A stretch of 26,424 nt of DNA, from the NCBI GenBank assembly GCA_964244695.1, contig CAXTJZ010000024.1:1-26424 (forward strand), written 5' to 3'. The notes beneath the pieces were generated by a model. It saw nothing but the letters and a program-made list of their open reading frames with translations, was not told the DNA's origin and made no database searches. Source of the DNA: BOG-908 sp964244695. GTDB lineage: Bacteria > Pseudomonadota > Alphaproteobacteria > Acetobacterales > Acetobacteraceae. Shown piece by piece: positions 22,562 through 26,424 of this stretch; positions within the stretch are counted from its first letter, which is position 1, and the number at the start of each line of letters is the position of its first letter. Made by a program: the position numbers and the translations under genes.

Positions 22562-23851
22562 GTGTTCAACCCCGCCATCGATCTTGATACACCTTCACCT
22601 GCACGGCCTGGGCTGAGCGCCACCCCCACTGCGCTGCGAACGCAAGCGGCGTGCCTGCGTTTCACAACCGTATTGCTTTGCGTCTGCCTGTTCCTGCAGC
22701 GCTTCGGCGTGCTGGCCGGCGCCGCACCGCTCAGCATCGTGGGGCCGATCGGGCTGGCGCTCGGCGCCTGGGGCCTGGCGCACGGCACGCTGGTACTGCA
22801 CCGCGGGCGCTGCGGGATCTATCTGGGCCTGGTGGGCCTGGCCGTACTGGGCGCCGGCTGGCACGCTTTGTCGCCCGGCACCTTCGACGCGTCGCCAAGC
22901 ACCAACTCGCTGCTGCACTTCCTCGGCATCACCGCGCTTGCCACGCTCAGCTTCGCCGTACCGGTGGACGAGACCGCCTTTTTCGCCCGCATCAACCGCC
23001 TGCTCGCCATCATCGCCGTCCTGGGCATCGCCCAGTTTGCCGCACAGTTCGCCGGATTGCGGCTGTTCGCCTTCACCGGGCTGTTGCCGGCCAACCTGCT
23101 ACTGGAGCAGGGCTACAATCTGGAGATCCCGGTCGGCATAGGCGACATACTCAAGTCCAACGGCCTGTTCCTGATCGAGCCCTCGGTGTTCTCCCAGTTC
23201 ATGGCGGTGGGGTTGATGATCGAGTTGCTGACCGCGCGCCGGGCGCTGTATTTCGCGCTGTTCACCGCCGGCATGCTGCTCTCCTTCTCCGGCACCGGCT
23301 GGATCGTGCTCGCCAGCTTCTTCCTCTTCGCCGGCGTCCGGATCGGCCCGCAATTCATCAAGATAGCCCTTGTGTCCGCCTGTGCGCTGGGCCTGATCCT
23401 GGCCGCCGCCGCGCTCGCCGCACCGGACTTCGCCGATGCGCTTTCTGCTCGCCTGGGCGAGATCTCCCAGCCAGGCACCAGCGGCCACATGCGCTTCATC
23501 ACCCCGTTCTGGCTGATGTCCGACGTGCTCGCCCGCGAGCCTTCGGCATTGTTGGCCGGCATCGGCGCAGGGGTCAGCGAGAAGCTGAGCCTGCCTTACG
23601 CGTTTGATGTGAACACGCCGGTAAAGGTGTTCCTGGAATACGGGCTGCCGCTGCTACTGGCCTATCTGGCCCTGTTCTGGCGGGCGGAACGCACCGCGCT
23701 ACAGGGCGCGCTGTTCATCCCGCTCATGATGCTTTTCCTGTTCACCGGCGGCTACCAGCAGTTCCCGCCGGTGCTGTTTCCGGTGCTGCTCCTGCTGGCA
23801 ATCGCCCGTCTGCGCCCCAACGCGGCCGCCGCCGCCAAGGTGGCCGCCTGA
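22562..23851 (+). CDS. Polytopic membrane protein, Wzy/O-antigen-ligase-like
   Basis: A 429-residue protein with about ten hydrophobic helices and a periplasmic loop before the last group (DVLAREPSALLAGIGAGVSE, then the LPYAFDVNTPVKVFLEYGL region), the layout of polysaccharide polymerases or ligases. It probably joins repeat units of the exported polysaccharide. Sequence identity in this family is low, so polymerase or ligase cannot be decided. I chose GTG at 22562-22564, with AAGAGAG 6 bases before it, leaving a 73-bp gap to the divergent gene. An ATG at 22487 would overlap the start codon of that gene. Confidence 0.82.
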   Translation: MFNPAIDLDTPSPARPGLSATPTALRTQAACLRFTTVLLCVCLFLQRFGVLAGAAPLSIVGPIGLALGAWGLAHGTLVLHRGRCGIYLGLVGLAVLGAGWHALSPGTFDASPSTNSLLHFLGITALATLSFAVPVDETAFFARINRLLAIIAVLGIAQFAAQFAGLRLFAFTGLLPANLLLEQGYNLEIPVGIGDILKSNGLFLIEPSVFSQFMAVGLMIELLTARRALYFALFTAGMLLSFSGTGWIVLASFFLFAGVRIGPQFIKIALVSACALGLILAAAALAAPDFADALSARLGEISQPGTSGHMRFITPFWLMSDVLAREPSALLAGIGAGVSEKLSLPYAFDVNTPVKVFLEYGLPLLLAYLALFWRAERTALQGALFIPLMMLFLFTGGYQQFPPVLFPVLLLLAIARLRPNAAAAAKVAA

Positions 23852-23855
23852 GCGC

Positions 23856-24854
23856 ATGGACACGCAAGCCCCCCCAAACACCGGCGCCAGGCTGACCCCG
23901 CAAGCTGTAGAAGCCTTGATCGCCCGCCGCCTCGATGCGCTCGGCCACAGCCCGGACCTGCTCGACCATGGTGCCGTGGCCGCCCTGGTCGCCGATGCCG
24001 CCGGGTCAGGCAGGCGCCTGCGCAGCAGCCTGGCCGCCACGCTTTTTCTGGCCAGCACGGAAGACGCGCCGGAGATCGACGCGGACCTCGTGCACCGCGC
24101 CCTAATGCCGGCTCCCACCGTCATGAACCAGCCAGGCCCGGCGGCACAAGCCGCCGCATCCCGGCCGGGAAGGTTCAAGGCCTCGCGTTTGTATTTGGTG
24201 GCCGGCGTGGCTGCGCTTGCGGTGGCGCTCACCGGGCTGGTGCTGCATGAACCTTCAGGACAGCCGGCGGTGGCCCCCACCCAGTCCCCCGCACCTCTGG
24301 ACTCGGCGCTGTCGGCGGCTTCGCCCGGCCAGGAGCTGCCGGCCAGATCCGCAACCGGGAAGTCCACTGCGGTCCAGCCACCGGATATTGCCAGGGTGCC
24401 TGCCCCTCCGCCGATACTGGCGCCGTTGCCGCCCCCCGTCGCCGTGCGCAGCCTGCCGGTGCCGGCGTCCAGCGTGCCCGAACCGGTGTCCAGCCAGCCT
24501 GCCGCCCCTCCGGCCGGACTGCCGCCACTTCCTGCCGCAGCACCCGCTTCCATCATCATGCTCTATCCGGCACGCGACGCGGGCGCGCTGGACCGCCTGC
24601 GCCCGATTGCCTTGAAGCTGCAGAACGCCGGCATGACGGACATACGCGCCAAGCCCGTGCACGCCCCGCCGCCGCGCCGGGTGATCTCCTATTTCTACAG
24701 CGAGGACCGGCCGCTGGCCGATGCGATCGCCAAATCACTGGCAGGCAGCACATGGCCCAAGTTGACCGGCAACGCCTTGCAGCCATCGCTTGTCCTGCCG
24801 CCGCCCGGACTGCCCGGACGGATCCCGGGAACCATTGAAGTGCAGTTGCCATGA
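23856..24854 (+). CDS. Single-pass protein with AAA-lid-like N-terminus and LytR_C/SPOR-like C-terminus
   Basis: I do not recognise this 332-residue protein as a named family. Residues 13-85 (LTPQAVEALIARRLDALG ... ADLVHRAL) are helical and resemble the lid after the ATPase core of ExeA-like AAA proteins, but no Walker A or B motif exists. A membrane helix follows (about 112-130), then a Pro/Ala/Ser linker of about 100 residues. The C-terminal region (about 235-300; RRVISYFYSEDRPLADAIA) looks like a LytR_C or SPOR-type periplasmic fold. The start is 4 bp after the Wzy-like stop, and its end overlaps the next start (ATGA). A role in cell-envelope polysaccharide assembly is inferred from context. 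Confidence 0.75.
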   Translation: MDTQAPPNTGARLTPQAVEALIARRLDALGHSPDLLDHGAVAALVADAAGSGRRLRSSLAATLFLASTEDAPEIDADLVHRALMPAPTVMNQPGPAAQAAASRPGRFKASRLYLVAGVAALAVALTGLVLHEPSGQPAVAPTQSPAPLDSALSAASPGQELPARSATGKSTAVQPPDIARVPAPPPILAPLPPPVAVRSLPVPASSVPEPVSSQPAAPPAGLPPLPAAAPASIIMLYPARDAGALDRLRPIALKLQNAGMTDIRAKPVHAPPPRRVISYFYSEDRPLADAIAKSLAGSTWPKLTGNALQPSLVLPPPGLPGRIPGTIEVQLP

Positions 24855-25615
24855 CGCGATCACCTGGGGTGGCACTATGGCGCATGGCACCGCTGGCCGT
24901 GCTGGCGCTGCTGGCCGGCTCGCTGCAGGCTGCGGCCCGTACTGACCCGCACACGGTGTTCAACCAGGCGGTCACCGCGGACCTTTCCGCCACCGGCACG
25001 GCAGGCAACGCTCGCGCGCTCGCCTTGTATCGCCAGGCCGCTGATGGCGGCCTGGCGGAAGCCGAGCTGAACGTTGCCGTCATGTACGACAGTGGACGCG
25101 GCACGGCGCGCGACGCGGCGCTGGCGGCCGACTACTACGCTGCCTCGGCGACGGGCGGCCTTGCGCGCGCAGCCTTCGATCTGGGCCAGCTCTACGAGTC
25201 AGGCGACGGCGTGCCGCAGAACCTTGTGCTTGCGCAAGCCTGGTTCAGCCAGGCCGCGGCCGAAGGGCTGCAGGCGGCGGCCAACCGGCCGGACCACCCT
25301 TCAGCGAAATTGCCTGACGCCGTCCCTGCCCCTGCAACCCGTTACCCGCCGGACATGGCAAGCCTGCCCGTGCCGGTAGGCGGACTGCCTTTGGTCTGGA
25401 CCGCGGCTTCTGCACCGGCGCCCGCCTCCTACTACATACAGGTCATGCGGCTGGAGAGCCGCGCCGCCTCACTTGCCTTCAGCACCACCACGGATGTCTC
25501 CGCCGTGCGCATGCCCGCGCCGCGGGCGGGCCGTTACGCTTGGCGTGTGTTCCTTCTCTGCCCGTCTCTGGGCCGCTACGTGCCGTCTGGCTGGGTGGGG
25601 TTCACGCTGGGCTGA
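24851..25615 (+). CDS. Sel1-repeat exported protein
   Basis: A 254-residue protein with an N-terminal signal sequence (about 1-28). It has two to three Sel1-like repeats at about 50-145 (ALALYRQAADGGLAEAELN, YYAASATGGLARAAFDLGQL, AWFSQAAAEG), a short linker and a beta-rich C-terminal part (about 180-254) that may be a fibronectin-III-like domain. Sel1 repeats usually mediate protein contacts. The ATG overlaps the preceding stop by 4 bp, so the Wzy-like, lid-like and Sel1 genes form one operon. No clear intrinsic terminator follows; ACAGCT/AGCTGT at 25617-25647 is only a weak inverted repeat. Confidence 0.83.
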   Translation: MTRSPGVALWRMAPLAVLALLAGSLQAAARTDPHTVFNQAVTADLSATGTAGNARALALYRQAADGGLAEAELNVAVMYDSGRGTARDAALAADYYAASATGGLARAAFDLGQLYESGDGVPQNLVLAQAWFSQAAAEGLQAAANRPDHPSAKLPDAVPAPATRYPPDMASLPVPVGGLPLVWTAASAPAPASYYIQVMRLESRAASLAFSTTTDVSAVRMPAPRAGRYAWRVFLLCPSLGRYVPSGWVGFTLG

Positions 25616-25946
25616 GACAGCTCGCGGGCGATTGTCCTGTAGCTGTAGCTTGGAGAACACGGCGTGCTGCCTGGTCGCCGGTTCTGCCCGATCAGCTGAG
25701 AACATGTCCTAAGTAAGCAGACGAAATAGGAAAGATCGCCGTTCGATATTTCAGCGCAAACAGATAATTTGAATTAGGCTGTTCAGCGCCATCTCTGAAC
25801 TTGTTATGACAGAAGCAATGATCGGAAGATCACCCGCCTTTGGATGTTTAAGGTCGTGGAAGGGAGGCTAGCCACGCCTCCAAACACACACTCTCAAGCG
25901 CAGCAAGACGGAAAACCAGGTAAGACAAACGACATTCAAGCGTAAC
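25616..25946. other. Gene-free stretch after the polysaccharide operon
   Basis: About 330 bases without a convincing coding region, less GC-rich than the rest. It holds one clean hairpin, GGAGGC-7 bases-GCCTCC at 25863-25881, with no T run on either strand. I see no RNA gene or repeat. Confidence 0.45.
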
Positions 25947-26225
25947 TCATGATATCTGGGCTGGACCGTTAACGATGTGGCTGCGTGTCGACAGAGGCGC
26001 TTCGGTCGCGACCAACTCGGCTGCATCCATAGCGTCCTCGAGCGTCGAAGCTTCACCCCAGGCTACCAGTTCCCTGGGAGCTCGGTGTGACCAGACAACG
26101 TAGCGAAAAAGCCCAAACGGAGTAGGCGTGACGTATAGTTCGTGAGCCGAATCCGAGGCTGACGCCCGCCCTGCAGCCTTAGTCCAATTCTGCTTCTGGG
26201 CGGCAGGGTTAGCGAATGATGCCAT
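25947..26225 (-). CDS. Small hypothetical protein
   Basis: A 92-residue reading with start ATG 26223-26225 and a good GGCGGAG ribosome site 5-6 bases upstream. The middle is compact and hydrophobic/aromatic (ELYVTPTPFGLFRYVVWSHR) and is followed by an acidic amphipathic helix (TLEDAMDAAELVATE), which looks like a small folded domain. I know no family for it. It stands alone between an operon and a tRNA-like sequence, in DNA of lower GC content, and may belong to transferred DNA. Confidence 0.6.
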   Translation of the reverse strand: MASFANPAAQKQNWTKAAGRASASDSAHELYVTPTPFGLFRYVVWSHRAPRELVAWGEASTLEDAMDAAELVATEAPLSTRSHIVNGPAQIS

Positions 26226-26379
26226 GTAAGCTCCGCCGGACGTGAAGGTGCTAGACGACTACCGTATGTGTCGATAACGCTACGCATTCGTAAGTGGATG
26301 CACAAGGCGATGCTTGGCTAAGAATTCGGCAGGAATGTCACGCCGCAAGGGAGCCAGTAGCCAGATCAATGCTGGGAAC

Positions 26380-26424
26380 TGGTGGGCACTGTAGGGGGCG
26401 AACCTGCGACAAGCTGATTAAGAG
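26380..26424 (-). tRNA. 3' half of a tRNA-Lys(CUU)-like sequence, cut by window end
   Basis: Read on the minus strand: anticodon loop CTCTTAA (anticodon CUU), stem strand TCAGC, variable region TTGTC, T-stem GCAGG, T-loop TTCGCCC, T-stem CCTAC, acceptor strand AGTGCCC, then A and CCA. The 5' half is outside the window. Two features are unlike a working tRNA: the near-universal A58 of the T-loop is C, and the T-stem has a C-A mismatch. It may be a pseudogene or an attachment-site remnant. The acceptor arm, anticodon and CCA are otherwise regular. Confidence 0.55.

Noticed and set aside
26063..26305. Minus-strand frame of 80 codons overlapping the 92-codon gene
   Set aside because: It overlaps the better-supported frame that has the GGAG ribosome site, and its composition is not protein-like.
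1..26424. CRISPR array, prophage or toxin-antitoxin system
   Set aside because: No regularly spaced direct repeats, no phage structural genes and no recognisable toxin-antitoxin pair were seen.

Overview
This is a 26.4-kb, high-GC chromosomal window whose gene content fits an alphaproteobacterium. The family Acetobacteraceae/Rhodospirillales is the most likely home. The reasons are the acid-bacterium style rnc, lepB and SpeD sequences, the rhizobial-type MotB with MotE and DUF6468 neighbours, and many A/T-rich palindromic intergenic elements of a kind I associate with acetic acid bacteria. I cannot name a species from the sequence.

From the left edge to about 18.8 kb every gene is on the minus strand. 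Read in the direction of transcription (right to left) the order is guaA, a GT39-type membrane glycosyltransferase, then a flagellar motor and chemotaxis block: motB, motA, fliL, fliM, DUF6468, motE-like, cheY, cheZ and a large exported AMIN-like/TPR-like protein. This is followed by speD, speE, a serine hydrolase whose start overlaps speE, a CLC-type chloride transporter, and lepB-rnc-era, with era cut by the window edge. The motor block holds the stator (MotA/MotB), its helpers (FliL, MotE), the switch (FliM), the response regulator that binds the switch (CheY) and the phosphatase that resets it (CheZ).

From about 19.0 kb to 25.6 kb the window holds a small membrane protein gene and an exopolysaccharide-like module. 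Two operons diverge around 22.5 kb. The leftward one encodes an outer-membrane beta-barrel protein, a Wza/GumB-type export lipoprotein and a GH16 glycanase. The rightward one encodes a Wzy-like polytopic protein, a single-pass protein with an AAA-lid-like N-terminus, and a Sel1-repeat exported protein. The last 0.8 kb is sparser: one small orphan gene, and at the edge the 3' half of a tRNA-Lys(CUU)-like sequence with an abnormal T-arm.

The most striking non-coding signal is a family of eight A/T-rich palindromic elements, some decayed or half-length. They lie between co-oriented genes and usually end within 10 bp of a stop codon. Their hairpin arms vary in a compensatory way (CTTC/GAAG, GTTC/GAAC, GTCC/GGAC), which suggests that the fold, not the sequence, is kept.
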